The notes under the pieces are model-generated. The model saw only the letters and a list, made by a program, of their open reading frames with translations. It made no database searches and was not told the DNA's origin. Positions 36,501-46,683 of a stretch of DNA of 64,000 nt are shown piece after piece. Positions within the stretch are counted from its first letter, which is position 1, and every line of letters starts with the position of its first letter. The position numbers and the translations under genes are program-made. Source of the DNA: Mercenaria mercenaria (Eukaryota; Mollusca; Bivalvia; Venerida; Veneridae); NCBI RefSeq assembly GCF_021730395.1, contig NC_069362.1, positions 85,762,001-85,826,000 on the forward strand, in the 5' to 3' direction.

Positions 36501-37929
36501 TGATACTTTGTACAAAGTTAGCAAAGTACATTTTAACATGATCTGTAATTAGTATCTATCAAATCTGATTGCATCTTACAAAACTTGTGCCTAGTATGAC
36601 TATGAAAACTTCATGCTTCTGTTACAATCTAGACAGAGCAAAAAAAACACTCTCTGTTTAACATATACATATGCTGTTACATTAGAATCTATATCTACTA
36701 ATGTTGAAGCTATACAAATAACACTGTTCTTACAGCTGAAGATGCATTCAAAAATGTTTTTCATTAATCCTTACAGCATTCATGTTTAAAAGTTTACAAT
36801 AATGACAGGTGACAACACCCCATTTTTCAGCTATCAGTGGCTTCCAGCCCAGTTCAGAGGAATCTGCCACACTTGTAGTGAAATTTTCTGCCCAATGGGT
36901 TTTCTGTATGCACATTTTATGCATTTTAGCACACTATTTCCAAATGCCCCCCTTAATGATTCTGATGGCATGCAAATTTTCATTCCCAGTCTAGTAACCG
37001 TAAGTAAGCACTGGTTCGTGCATCATTACAAATTAGAAATGATGATAATCAAGCTAAAAACTAAAACATGTGGGTGTGTATGATGGAATCTAAGAAACAA
37101 TATGAGATATAAGTTGTGATTTATGGAAACTTCTTTTTTCCTTGTTGACAGGGTGGGGGAAGCCGAAAGTAGAGGCAATGGTTAGAACTGAAAGTGATGG
37201 ATACCAGGACTAAGAAACCTTATATCTCAAACAGGGATAAGTGCAATAAATCTAACCAACACTCTTACAAAATATCTGACCCCAGTGACCTTAACCTTTT
37301 AGGTACCTGACCCTAAACCAAAAAGTTTCTGCCCCTTACTAAGATTAATCCTACTGTGATGTTTGATGATTATTGGGGCAGTAGTGAAGGTAGTATGAAA
37401 CTGAGAAGCTTGTCATAAAAACTTTAACCAGCACGATTACAAAATGTGACCCCAGTTACTAGTACCTTAATCTTAAAGATACCCAACACTAAACTAATAG
37501 ATGTCTGCCCCACTCAAAGAGAAAAAGAGTCAAGCTTAAAATGACCCCCTTGAACAGAAAATAAGTCCAAAGGCCAAATACAAAGTGGTCATGACCCTCT
37601 TTCAAAAATTAGGTGTTGCATCAACTAAACTGCCATACATCACACAAAAGAAAATGTACACAGTTTGCTTAAATGTTAAAGACGAGACACTAAGTATTTT
37701 GGACAGACTAAGAAACAGTGTGATTACTATTGTATGCCACTCTTTACTGGCATAAAAACCTTATACTTTCTTCACATGGTACCTTTAATTTGTGAGATAA
37801 CTTGTGATAAGTATTTTTTGATGGCCTCATCTGTGCTGATTAGAAGGGTAAGCCCATATTTCTGTACCCTGGTGAAGGTTTCTGGTGGATAAATACCTCG
37901 CTGATACAGGATACTGTTTATACCATAGT
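30395..37929 (-). CDS. MAD2L1: mitotic spindle assembly checkpoint protein MAD2 (HORMA domain), exons 2-5
   Basis: MAD2 switches between open and closed forms and, bound to CDC20 in the mitotic checkpoint complex, inhibits the anaphase-promoting complex. Four minus-strand exons join in phase: 37929-37783, 36440-36320, 34047-33944 and 30561-30395 (539 nt, about 180 residues). They give YGINSILYQRGIYPPETF, EWLLNMTVNKLVVVI, VLERWQFDVECDKTA, VIRQITASVTFLPL and SEEVRLRSFTTTIHKV, matching vertebrate MAD2L1 nearly residue for residue as I recall it. The human dimer-interface arginine (VIRQI) and the tryptophan after the second exon junction are kept. The serine of human HKVNS is threonine here (HKVDT). 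The C-terminus is a few residues shorter. The roughly 24-residue first exon was not found to the right of 37929. Introns are repeat-filled. Confidence 0.95.
30851..32455. mobile_element. tandem-core non-autonomous element, 145-bp units, in MAD2L1 intron 4
   Basis: Head AGGACCATGATGGTCCT (30855-30871, palindromic) followed by CGCTCACCT. Then ten units marked by GACCTAGTTTTTGA at 30947, 31076, 31221, 31366, 31511, 31656, 31801, 31946, 32091 and 32236; the last nine spacings are exactly 145 bp except the first (129). The tail is a (ACGG)-rich stretch followed by a near-perfect hairpin GCTCACCTTGTCAC/GTGACAGGTGAGC (32421-32450). Head GCTCACCT and tail AGGTGAGC form short inverted termini. The architecture recalls pearl-type and Helentron-associated elements of oysters (inference). 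Confidence 0.88.
32540..33150. repeat. tandem-core element, about 164-bp units
   Basis: AGTTTGAA.CAAATCCA at 32705, 32867 and 33033 marks three units, which also share AAAAAGGGG and GAGTTATRRCCCTTRTG. The right end (CCTACACCAGGTCAAGTAGG, then CTCCATATTCGAGCTAA) is the diverged tail. It lies in MAD2L1 intron 4. Confidence 0.75.
33480..33760 (-). mobile_element. tRNA-Ser-derived SINE, full length, minus strand
   Basis: On the minus strand the element starts GGGGCCTCCGTGGCCGAGTGG (box A) and has GTGGGTTCGAAACCTCA (box B). A conserved body follows (CCTCACGTGAAGAATTC..., CACCTGGGGTCTTCCTCC, CATATGACCTAAAATTGTGTC), ending in a TAAATAAATAAA tail. The 13-bp target duplication AGAAAATGGAATA flanks it (33467-33479 and 33761-33773). 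It lies in MAD2L1 intron 4, in the same orientation as the gene. Confidence 0.95.
33944..34047 (-). CDS. MAD2L1: MAD2L1 exon 4
   Basis: Acceptor TTTTGATTTCAG ends at 34048, donor CCTT|GTATGT. Codes for KPREKSEKEVNGEIRAVIRQ and TASVTFLPLIEEP. The split codon (T|GT) gives the cysteine of the EEPCSFDLL junction. Confidence 0.95.
34575..34778 (-). repeat. older, truncated copy of the tRNA-Ser SINE body
   Basis: Diverged match to the body of 33480-33760 (CACACACTGACACAGCTAA, CCACCTGGATGGCTTCCTCA, ATATCAGTGAGGGG). The tRNA head is missing; it ends where the 71-bp satellite begins. Confidence 0.8.
34779..35460. repeat. 71-bp satellite built from an element head, nine full units
   Basis: AACAAGAGCTGTC at 34779, 34850, 34921, 34992, 35063, 35134, 35205, 35276 and 35347, then a tenth head at 35418 continuing into unique element sequence. 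Units are almost identical. Variation is mainly in the hairpin loop: CAGAGG in units 1-4, CTGATG in 5-7, CTGAGG in 8-9, CAGAGG in 10. Each unit begins with the stem-loop GCTGTC...GACAGC. Confidence 0.95.
35418..35850. mobile_element. hairpin-headed non-autonomous element body
   Basis: The tenth AACAAGAGCTGTC head continues into two diverged tandem parts with AGTTTCAATCC.TTCCCA and ACTGAGATACCA (near 35580 and 35725). It ends in a tail CCAGATTGGGACGCTGACGCACG...CTACCTATTCTTTGAATAG. It lies in MAD2L1 intron 3. Confidence 0.7.
35860..36319. other. MAD2L1 intron 3, no further feature
   Basis: Intronic AT-rich DNA with no recognised repeat or regulatory element. Confidence 0.6.
36320..36440 (-). 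CDS. MAD2L1: MAD2L1 exon 3
   Basis: Acceptor GTCATCTATTTTAG ends at 36441, donor GATAG|GTCAGT. Codes for EWLLNMTVNKLVVVI through CDKTALTD. The region between the HORMA beta strands is conserved (VLERWQF). Confidence 0.95.
36441..37782. other. MAD2L1 intron 2, mostly unrecognised
   Basis: An open frame at 36802-37083 overlaps a stretch that looks like diverged repeat DNA. A loosely repeated phrase (GACCCCAGTKACCTTAACCTT, near 37280 and 37450) suggests an old tandem-core fragment. Confidence 0.45.
37783..37929 (-). CDS. MAD2L1: MAD2L1 exon 2
   Basis: Acceptor CATGTATTTCAG ends at 37930, donor AAAG|GTACCA at 37782. It codes for 48 full residues (YGINSILYQRG ... VISQIK), with partial codons at both ends. 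The first base of the leading codon must come from exon 1. Confidence 0.95.
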
Positions 37930-39918
37930 CTGAAATACATGAAATAGGGGATTATTTTTTTATGAAGAATGTATATATTATAATGCAGTATAAAAATCCT
38001 AATGATCTGAGAGCAATTTTCTAAGTGTAAGTGGCCTATAGACTGCCCTACAAGGATGTTTGATGGACACAGATTATGGCAATTAAGAAATTTAAGACAT
38101 TAAAAAGAAAAGATACAGAAAAAAATATACAAGTTTGAAAACAAGAAATATGAAAATTCCACAAAAACCAGCAGGTTTTCAAACTTTGCATCACAACAAC
38201 AGGTTCTGTTAAACAAGAGCTATCCGTTGACAGCGCACTCAACTGTTCTAAGTATTGATGGAAGTATTGGGTCAAAATATTACCAAAGATTTTCAGACAA
38301 AAGAAGAAAAATAGATAAGACAAACAATGTACCTGTATTTGTGGCTTTCAATAAGTCTTGCACTATATGGCAATGTGTGACCATGATGGCAAGCAAGTGT
38401 TCAAAGTTTCAAAGCCATATATCAAACAGTTTAGACAAAATATGGAACTGTATGCGAAACTTAACCAATTTCTATGTCAAACAAGAGCTGTCTGTAAGAC
38501 AGCAAATGCTCGACTATTCGAATTATTGTCCCAGAAGCAGGAATATTACCCTTAATGTTAGAATATCTATAGAGTTTCAATCCAGTATCTGCATTAGTTT
38601 TGGAGATAATAACTTGCTAGTCCAAATAATTGTACTTTGGAGTTGAATATCGTTATATTATTTTGACTTGTCGATATCCGCCTCCGAGTACAAACCAGAA
38701 AAGGTAAAGAATGTGGTAGCACTGTCCTCTTCTTTGCGTAAGTAACACCCAATGGAATCCGTTGGGCGGGAATTATGTTATAATAATGCAACGGATAAAA
38801 AAAACAAATACATACACAGAAAGCCTGTAATTTTTCCTTTTCAATGATGTATATATTACCGAGATTTCTTGAGAAAAATTCAAACTATGGCAGTTAAAAA
38901 AATGCCAAGGTTTAACACGAGTGTACTACATATTGGAAAATGGCCTATCACCGGTAAACACATTACTACACAAAGCCTTTTCATTGGTCACACCTCCGAC
39001 CGCCATTACATGAAGACGACTGAAACGTTAAGGTTTAAATTTTTTACAACAGAAATTCTTGATAAATATGTCCTGTTCTTATGTTTTTTATTTACTATTT
39101 ATGATTTAAAACAACAAGTAAGCAGTTAGGGCTAAAGAAAAATCATGACTACTGATAAACCGTAATTTCAGTTGACCACAGTTTCCACCACAGTTTTGAT
39201 TGTTTCTGGTTGAGACCTCTAGGTAGACAACGTAAAATATCAAAATGTAAAATCAGTCTGCCCAAGGTCTCATTATTTAGACTAGTAACTTGCTTGCAAA
39301 ACTTTAACCAGAAGTTTTATGTTCACATGGGACATAATTTGGCCAAAATGCATGTATGAGTTATGGAACTTGATGCTATAACCTAGTTTTATAACCCTGA
39401 AGATACAGTTTTTAAGTTAAATTTCAATTCAATATCTGCATTTGATTTGGAGATAGTAACTTGCATGCAAAACTTGAACCAGGATTTTCTTAGTCCAAAA
39501 GGATGCATAATTTGCCCAAAATACATGTCAGTTATGGGACTTGACCCAGTGAGGTTGGTAATTGACCTAGAAGAGAAAAAATGATTTACAGAGCTATATG
39601 CCTTTAAGTAATAGCTATATGATACAGCATGCCCACTCATTTTCAAAGTTGAGGGTACATGTACCCCCTGCTTTTGCAAAATAGGGGTACACTTCAAAAT
39701 TTGGGGGTACACTACATGGCAGATCTGAAAATTTTCTATTTAAATTAACTACTGAAATTTGTATATTACATGTTTTTTTTTTTGTTTGCTTTTTTCATGC
39801 AGAACTCTCGTGGATGGGGTATAACAGATGAGATAATTTTAGGAAAAATTCAAATGTAAAATGTTTTTCCAAAGTTAAGATACGGAATTCTGAATCAAAA
39901 GACCCCTCCCTATATTAT
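37930..39918. other. expected MAD2L1 intron 1 / 5' region; repeat fragments
   Basis: AACAAGAGCTATCCGTTGACAGC near 38213 and CAAGAGCTGTCTGTAAGACAGC near 38485 are more hairpin-head copies. About 39285-39560 holds two units of a 183-bp tandem (AGTAACTTGCWTGCAAAACTT). CCAAT followed by TTGGGCGGGAATT at 38748-38775 resembles a CCAAT plus E2F-type promoter pair, but no MAD2 first exon lies just downstream on the minus strand. Confidence 0.45.
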
Positions 39919-40740
39919 CAGAGCTCCAGATAAGCTTTTGGTGCAATTGGGTATTTACCCATCACTTTTTGTCTGAATTGGGTATTGGAAATTTGAATTG
40001 GGTAAAAATAATATCATTACCCAGCCTTTTCAGAAGTAACTGGGTATTTGCTAAAACCAATTGGATATTTTACCAATCTCGCACTAACAATTGAGTATTT
40101 TTTTGCATATAGTATACATGGTATATATCATTAAACAGGACTGACTAAGTATTTTAATGGCGCCCTTCAATGTTTAATACAAAAATGTATTTAAAATTGT
40201 AATGAATGTTTCATACTGTTGTTTTCTTTTTCACTTTTAATGCAGTCTGAGATCAGTTCATCCACAATATCCCGAACGATGTGGTCACCGCAATATGCAT
40301 TCTCCCAAAAGATGTCATCCAGTATTGGTGACACTACATCGTCACAAACAGAACTGTCATTGTTGAACAGCAAAATATCCCACTAATTTGTTTGTTTGTG
40401 CTGCAACAATGTTTTTTCCTGCAACCTCTTTACATTTTATCGGCGTAAAATTGTTTACAAAGCGTCCAAATAACACCGATCAGCCGACTGAGTGGTCCTG
40501 TTATTTTTCCGATAAATTGCAACCTGTTCTGCAGTTACGTATAACCAGTCAGTCAAATCTAGCGTTAAAGTCTCGTACCCGTTCTAGTTATAATGAAAAT
40601 GCGATACGCAAGCTATTTTTTACGAATTGGGTATTAGGAATTTTAACTGCGTTTCAGTACGCACACTGTATGAATTCAATTGGGTTTTCTGCAATTTTAA
40701 TTGCGTAAATACGCAAATACGCAGCTTATCTGGAGCTCTG
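39919..40740. mobile_element. hAT-like non-autonomous element X, 822 bp
   Basis: Ends CAGAGCTCCAGATAAGC and exact inverse; flanking TATTAT (39913-39918 and 40741-40746). The left arm contains GCAATTGGGTATTTACCC and TCTGAATTGGGTATTGG. An internal minus-strand frame at 40191-40373 is short and unrecognised. CAG-type ends suit hAT, but the clear duplication is 6 bp, not 8. Confidence 0.75.
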
Positions 40741-41287
40741 TATTATACTAAATATAAATATGTTTTCAGCAAGGTTCATGTATTCCCAATTTCGTGAACG
40801 GAACATGATTCGTCCGAAATAACATACAGTCAACTGAAGACTGGTAAAAATTGTTGATAAATAATAAATTCCCAAACTATTACAGATATGCAATGTGTAT
40901 CAAAATTGCAGTTAAATATCGAAAAATAAAATACTGTTAACCTTTTGCTGAGTTTATTAAAACTGAAAAACCGTTTTGCGTTTCGTATCCATTCTTTTTT
41001 CAAATTTTTGCACACGACCCGTGTGACGTCCGACTAAAACATTTACCAAACCCCTCTATGCAGCTGACAATTACGCCGAGAATTCAGTGATGGAAACGAA
41101 ATTATAATGTTCGTGGACCGGATCTGCGTTTTAGACCATACAAGCAACTGTCAAGTGCTCGATGAAATAAACAGCGATATGGCAGCTGAACTGGAGTTCC
41201 GAATCTCTGCGTGCATGTACCCCCAACAAGTGATTTTTCTGCGTGCATTTGATATTTTGTGCGTGATTCATGTACCGCAGTGCGTGA

Positions 41288-41463
41288 ATGGGCATGCTGG
41301 ATACTCAATTATTTGTGCCAGATTGGTGAAATAGCCAACTGATTTTAGCAAATACCCAATTACTTCTGAAAAGCCTTTACCCAATTCAGATTTCCAATAC
41401 CCAATTCAGATAAAAAGTGATGGGTAAATACCCAATTGCATCAAAAGCTTATCTGGAGCTCTG
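41288..41463. mobile_element. hAT-like element Y, right end of a second, inverted copy
   Basis: The reverse complement of 41288-41463 matches the left arm of element X (39919-40105) at roughly 85-90% by eye, including the CAGAGCTCCAGATAAGC terminus. Its other end was not found between 40741 and 41288, so it is truncated or rearranged. Confidence 0.7.
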
Positions 41464-42575
41464 TCATACATATGCCGCCTGTCTCGCGATGTAGTGGAAA
41501 CGGGCAACGCTGATTGGCTATACGCCGCTATCGGTGACAAGCGAGTAACTCCGCCCACATGTTTTGCTCTCGAGTTAAATCTTGTGTATTCACAGGTTAA
41601 CGTAATCAATTTTCATTGGGTCTCACTGCAGAAACATGCGTCCAGGGACTCCCAAGCTGCAATAAACACGCATATACCGGGACCAATTATGCTTACAGGG
41701 ACGCCAATTTCGCCGTTTCCGAGAAGCCTGCTTAATTATTTTTTTCATTTTTAAAACAGCAGACACAATGTTTACATTTGTGTGTATTAACCTCTGAGGA
41801 TTATGTTGCATGCAAAAATATACAAGCTATTTCCATAATAGCTCGAGAACACATGTATGTCGAGAACACCACTAAGGAGGCACTAAAGACCACTAACAGA
41901 CTTGTGTTGGGTTAACCCTTTAGTGTCTGCCTACAGATCACGGGGTCCAGGGTTCGAGCCTCAGAAAAGACAGTGGTATTTTCTCTCCCAGGGTTTACTT
42001 TAGTATACGTAACTTGTGCCTGTGGCCTTCCAAATAATTTGCAATATCTAACCTCATTTTGCGGAATATAATTTCTCAACGAATAAACAAATAACGAAAA
42101 TCACCAAAAAATTCTGCAACTGTTTCAGTCGAGCCCTTCAGAGTGATTGCATTCTTTGTTGCTGTAGCTGCCATCACAACTTTTTATGCCGAAATACCCT
42201 AAAAATGTTTATTTTTTCGTTCCAATTTCCCGCAGAAATCAAGCCGGCCGGTGCGGTGTTAAAAAACACTGTCATATTATCCACAACATTTTGTAGGTAG
42301 TGAACTTCTAAAGGCTAAACACCACTAAATCTGGTTGTTCTTTATTTCATATAAAATCCACTTACTTTTTATAACGTTTTTTCGACATTTTCTAGCATAT
42401 ATGATTTTCAGAGACTTATACAGTATTCACGTAAAGAACTATATCGCTACTATACAAAAACAAAAAGGGAAATGGGTGTTAACTTTTATATTAGAAAACT
42501 ACAGTTCGTTAAATACAGCCTGCTGAATTTATACTCCTTGTCGCTTCTACTTATGTCTATCTACATCTACATCTG
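41464..42575. other. no gene; possible tRNA-derived fragment at 41905-41975
   Basis: GTCCAGGGTTCGAGCCTCAG near 41946 resembles a box B, but no convincing box A precedes it. The rest shows no features. Confidence 0.4.
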
Positions 42576-42766
42576 TACAACCAACAATCGTTTTCCGATT
42601 ATGACTGGTCGGCGCTGTCAGAGAAACAGTTGTTAGAGAAATTTAGTATATTACAGTATTAAAAGTAAAAGATAAAAGGACAGTATGTTACAGCTGAAAT
42701 AGGACAGAATGGAAGAATTACATAGTGACCAACGCCAGCCTCTGTGTAAAGATACTGCGGCTGGGT

Positions 42767-42779
42767 GGGGGGGGGGGGC
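42767..42779. repeat. poly-G run
   Basis: Thirteen-base G run in the LINE A C-terminal coding relic. Confidence 0.9.
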
Positions 42780-45554
42780 TAGCTTTGACTGACGTGAGGA
42801 GGGAGTTCCAGAGACGGATGGTTCTAGGGAAATAAGAGTTAGCAAGGTATTGAGTGCTGGAATGAGGGATTAAGTAGTTAAGATTTCTAATGGAGGTCAG
42901 GTAACCTTGGTCAATTGCGACAGTCTGGGTCCTTATTTTGTAGAATAAAAGTAGTGAACAGTTTAACCTGCGAAACTGGAGAGTTTTCCATTATAGGGAT
43001 TTCAACATTTCAGTAACACTGCTTGTGTAGTTGTAATCATTCATTACGTACCTAGCTGCTGACCTTTGGACCCGTTCAGATTTATGGGTGAAAGATTTCT
43101 GCCAGGGATGCCACACACTTGAACAGTATTCCAACTGGGGGCGGACGTAAGTGGTGTATGCGGCTTGTTAAACCTTTATGTTGTCTGTCTTGACATTTCT
43201 CTGAATAAATCGAAGGGAAGAGGTTGCCTTAGAGGTTATGTTCTCTATTTGTTGTGAACAGTTCAAATCATTGGTGATAGTTATTCCTAGATACTTAGCT
43301 GATGAGGTGGACTTTAACTCTGTGTTATGTGGGACTACTCTTCCTACTTAGAGGACTTCACATTTGTCAGGGTTAAATTCCATTTGCCAGGGTTAAATTC
43401 CATTTGCCAGACTCTTTCCAACCTTTCTAACTAATGGAGATCTTCTTGAAGGGATATGCTATCACTATTTGTTTGACTGTAAGGTAAACTATGGTGTCAT
43501 CCACAAACATTCGGGATTTACATTTGACTGAGTCTGGCAAGTCGTTAATATATACTAAGAAAAGGCAGGGCCCAAGGACAGACCCCTGTGGAACTCCAGA
43601 CAGGACTGGAAGTTCACTGGACAAGTGACCTTCAACTGCGACCTTCTGAGTACGATTGGAGTGGAAGGATTTGTCCCTGTTAGTTATTTGGGAACTAACA
43701 CCTAGAGATTACAAGTAACTTGTAGGTTAACCTCAGATGGTCGACTTTGTCAAATGCCTTAGAAAAATCCATTACGATGGCGTCAGTTTGTTGGCCTTGT
43801 TCTAAGTTGTTATAAAGTTCCTGGACGAAATTAATAAGTTGAGTTACGCAACTATGACCCGACCTAAAACCATGTTGGCTGACAATGTTGTGTTTATCAA
43901 AGAAGGACATAAGATTTGAGACCACGATGTGCTCAAGGAGTTTGGACGCAATACAGGTCAGAGAAATTGGTCGATAGTTGCTGGGTTTTGATTTGAGACC
44001 TTTTTTAAAAAGCTGGTGCAACTGTTGCCTTTTTTCCAGTCTTTAGGGACAATGCCTGTATTTAGGGATAAATTGAAGATGTGACAAAGGACGGGAGCGA
44101 TTTCCTGGTGAAGTTCCTAAAGAACACGGGGGGATATTTCATCCGGCCCCGACGCTTGATGTGGAGATAGACCAAGAATAAGTTTGTCAGCACCTTCTGG
44201 AGTTACATTTATTTGATCCATTAGGGAAGAAGGGGATGTTAACAGTTTGGAGCATAGATGTTTAAGGCTTAGGGGCTTAGGTGGGGAGAAGACTGATTCA
44301 ACTTGTTTATTAAGGATATTTGCTGTGGCGACTGGATCAGTGTGGGTGATGCCATCTGATTTGAGAGGGGCTATGTCGACATTTTCTTTTTTGTTGTGTT
44401 TAATGTAGCTATAAAAATGTCTTATTACTATCGGATTGGGAATCATGGCTAAAGATGACATTTTCCATGTATGACCAATATGAGGATCTTATTTGCCTTT
44501 GTATATAGGATTTTAGGGACTTGAGTTTCTGGTGCTGTGCTTGCTTTGGGGATTTGCTAAGACTCATTTAAGCTGTCCTTAAATGAGTTCCCAGCCTCTT
44601 CAGGGTTTGTGTGGGCCTTACTAAGATAACTACTGCTAAACGATCGCATGTCTGATCTGATCCTATCCCAGTTAGTTTTCCGATAATGTTTTATTAGTCG
44701 CTTTGGCTGGATGGGTCGCCCTCTGTTTATTTTAACCTCATGAAATACTATGTTATGGTCAGAGGTTGCTAGGCCGGGAAGTGTCTTGACGAGGTGGACA
44801 TGGGATGGGTGGGTGGTAAGGAAGAGGTCAAGGGTATTGGACAACCTGATTGGAACTTTTACCATCTGTTCCAAATTAAGGTGGGATAGTCTTTCCATAA
44901 AATCTTCATAGAGACTTCAGTTTTTACAATTTGGTTTTAGTGTTTCGTTGACCCAGTGGATATCAGGCATGTTGAAGTCTCCGAGGAGCCATATTATGCT
45001 ATCCTTCGGGATTTTACTCAAGGATGTCCATAGTTCGGACAATGATAAATCATCAAGTTCATGTGGTTTATTGTATGCTCCAACAAAAATGTTTCTTATA
45101 CCAGCTAGAGTTATTTTTGACCAGGTTATGTTAAGTTAGTTTTAAGATCATGTTGTTCTTGGCTGAGTAATGACTTGGAGATGGCAATCATTACACCCCA
45201 CACCTATCGTCCCTACAGACACTATAGTTCAAGGTATCTGGAAAAATTTCAGAAGAACTGACGTCTGGTTTTAACCAGGTTTCAGTGAGACAGATAATAT
45301 CAGGTTTGACTTGGTCAACCATTAGGTGCAAGTCAGGTATTTCATTCTCTACAGACCTACAATTGATGTTGAGAATAGTGAGACGCTCTGAATTATTGAG
45401 TTTAACCTTAGGGGACCTTGACTTAATTTTGGGGTTGCGGGTGGATGTTGCTTTTGGGGTTGGAGAAGCGTCTTGAAGAAAAGAGGAGTGGTCTACATTT
45501 GTACTGATATTATGATGATCATTAGTGAGGGGTGCATAATATGAATTATTACAT

Positions 45555-45911
45555 ACTCATTTAAAAACTCCGTTTAGTTTCAATGGAACCTGAAACGTCA
45601 ATAGTTTTCCATTTTGACGTTCAAATTTCATATCGGGTGCGTGACGTCATTTGTGACGTCAGTTTCATGTATGCCGTCGCGTTTAAAAGTTCTTTAACGA
45701 CGATATTTTCAATTTCACTCTGGCTTAATAACAAATTTGAATCATTTATATAATAATTTTAAATGTCGATGTGTATGTAATAAAATATTATTAGATTTGC
45801 ATCGAGAAATATGCAATTGCATGAGTTCTACAGCGGAAAAATATTGCGCTCCTAAAGTCGCGCAGTATTTCAGCTGTAGAACTCATGCACATTTCTCGAT
45901 ATAAATCTAAT
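45555..45911. mobile_element. hairpin-ended insert in LINE A
   Basis: 45791-45911 is a 120-bp stem-loop: TATTAGATTTGCATCGAGAA and ATGAGTTCTACAGC pair with their inverses, and the loop is GCGC-rich. The sequence on its left (45555-45790) has two TGACGTCA sites (45642-45649 and 45654-45661) and is absent from the LINE frame, so it seems to belong to the same insert. Boundaries are approximate. Confidence 0.7.
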
Positions 45912-46239
45912 AAACTATAAGTATCACTAAGACTATTAAGGGAATCAGTCAATGAAACTGAATAATTGGGAGAGCCGCATTGACAACAATACCAACTAAA
46001 CTTTGAGTCTGGTTACCTGTTGTAAGTGGAATTACTTACACCTTCAGTCTGCATGATACCATGTTTCACAGTCATCACACAATATACCTTTCTGGGACCA
46101 TGAGACATTTTCTGAGCACTTACCACAAGGATACTGGGTGCCACTGCAAGGACCTGGATTTGGTTCGATGTCTGAGATTTGACTGGCCAGTAGGCAGAAC
46201 ATATAAATCAGGGTTGATGTCTATGTTTTACTGTTTAGC

Positions 46240-46680
46240 AATCGTTAACGATTATGACTAGCAGGCGCGTTGTCAGGGATAGCTGTTAAAATAGTAAAAA
46301 CACAAAGATAAAGTAAAATAACTATTTTATAGTCCAGATTAAAAGTAAAAGCAGGAAGTTGAATTAGAACTGATAAAAGGGTGGTAGCTGCCCAGCAAAT
46401 ATTTCTAAGCTGGGACTAGCTTGCAAAGACACAGGGAGTCTGTTCCACAGACTTATACTTCTGGGGGAAAAGGAGTTTGCGTGATAGTATACTTCTGGGA
46501 AAAAAGGAGTTTGCATGATAGTGTGTCTTTGAATACGGTATCAAATTGTCCAGGTTTCTAGTTCTTCTAAGGTGACTGTGGTCAACAAAAACAAGGTGTC
46601 GTTGGATCTTATACAACATAGTAACTGCACTGATCTTACGGCGTTGTTCTAGGGTTTGCCCGTTTAGTTCGTTTAACATT
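46240..46680 (-). mobile_element. LINE B, 3' fragment of the same family as LINE A
   Basis: The minus-strand frame MLNELNGQTLEQRRK... followed by TMLYKIQRHLVFVDH is the LINE C-terminal region. The 3' untranslated part near 46240-46300 (CAATCGTTAACGATTATGAC) matches the LINE A 3' end near 42583-42605 (CAATCGTTTTCCGATTATGAC). The copy is truncated at 46680. Confidence 0.8.
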
Positions 46681-46683
46681 TTG

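Larger units (their letters stand above)
42580..46240 (-). mobile_element. LINE A (CR1/Jockey-like): PHD finger, endonuclease, reverse transcriptase; decayed
   Basis: In minus-strand order: PNPGP and a PHD-type zinc finger YPCGKCS...CDDCETWYHADC (46190-45930). An APE-endonuclease start LNINCRSV and ICLTETWL follow (about 45390-45280). DFNMPDIHW near 44980 is the endonuclease active-site region. The reverse transcriptase has YRPISLTCIASKLLEHIV, DFSKAFDKVDH (motif A), GVPQGSVLGP (motif B) and FVDDT (motif C), at 43985-43490. The C-terminal QRSAARYV-type region runs to about 42690. The frame is broken in many places. An insert at about 45555-45911 splits it between the PHD finger and the endonuclease. 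Length without the insert is about 3.3 kb. Confidence 0.88.

Noticed and set aside
36802-37083. 93-codon open frame in MAD2L1 intron 2 as an extra exon.
   Set aside because: The known MAD2 exon structure joins in phase without it and it is on the opposite strand.
38748-38775. CCAAT box plus E2F-like TTGGGCGGGAATT as the MAD2L1 promoter.
   Set aside because: No MAD2 coding start follows on the minus strand, and the sites alone are not enough.
38850-38960. Possible MAD2L1 first exon (GAATTTTTCTCAAG ... CTCG|GTAATA on the minus strand, reading like EFFS).
   Set aside because: The frame upstream has a stop and lacks the TLKGSAEIV-type start; the resemblance is four residues only.
40388-40708. 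106-codon plus-strand open frame inside hAT-like element X.
   Set aside because: No domain or splice signals; composition and position suggest non-coding element interior.
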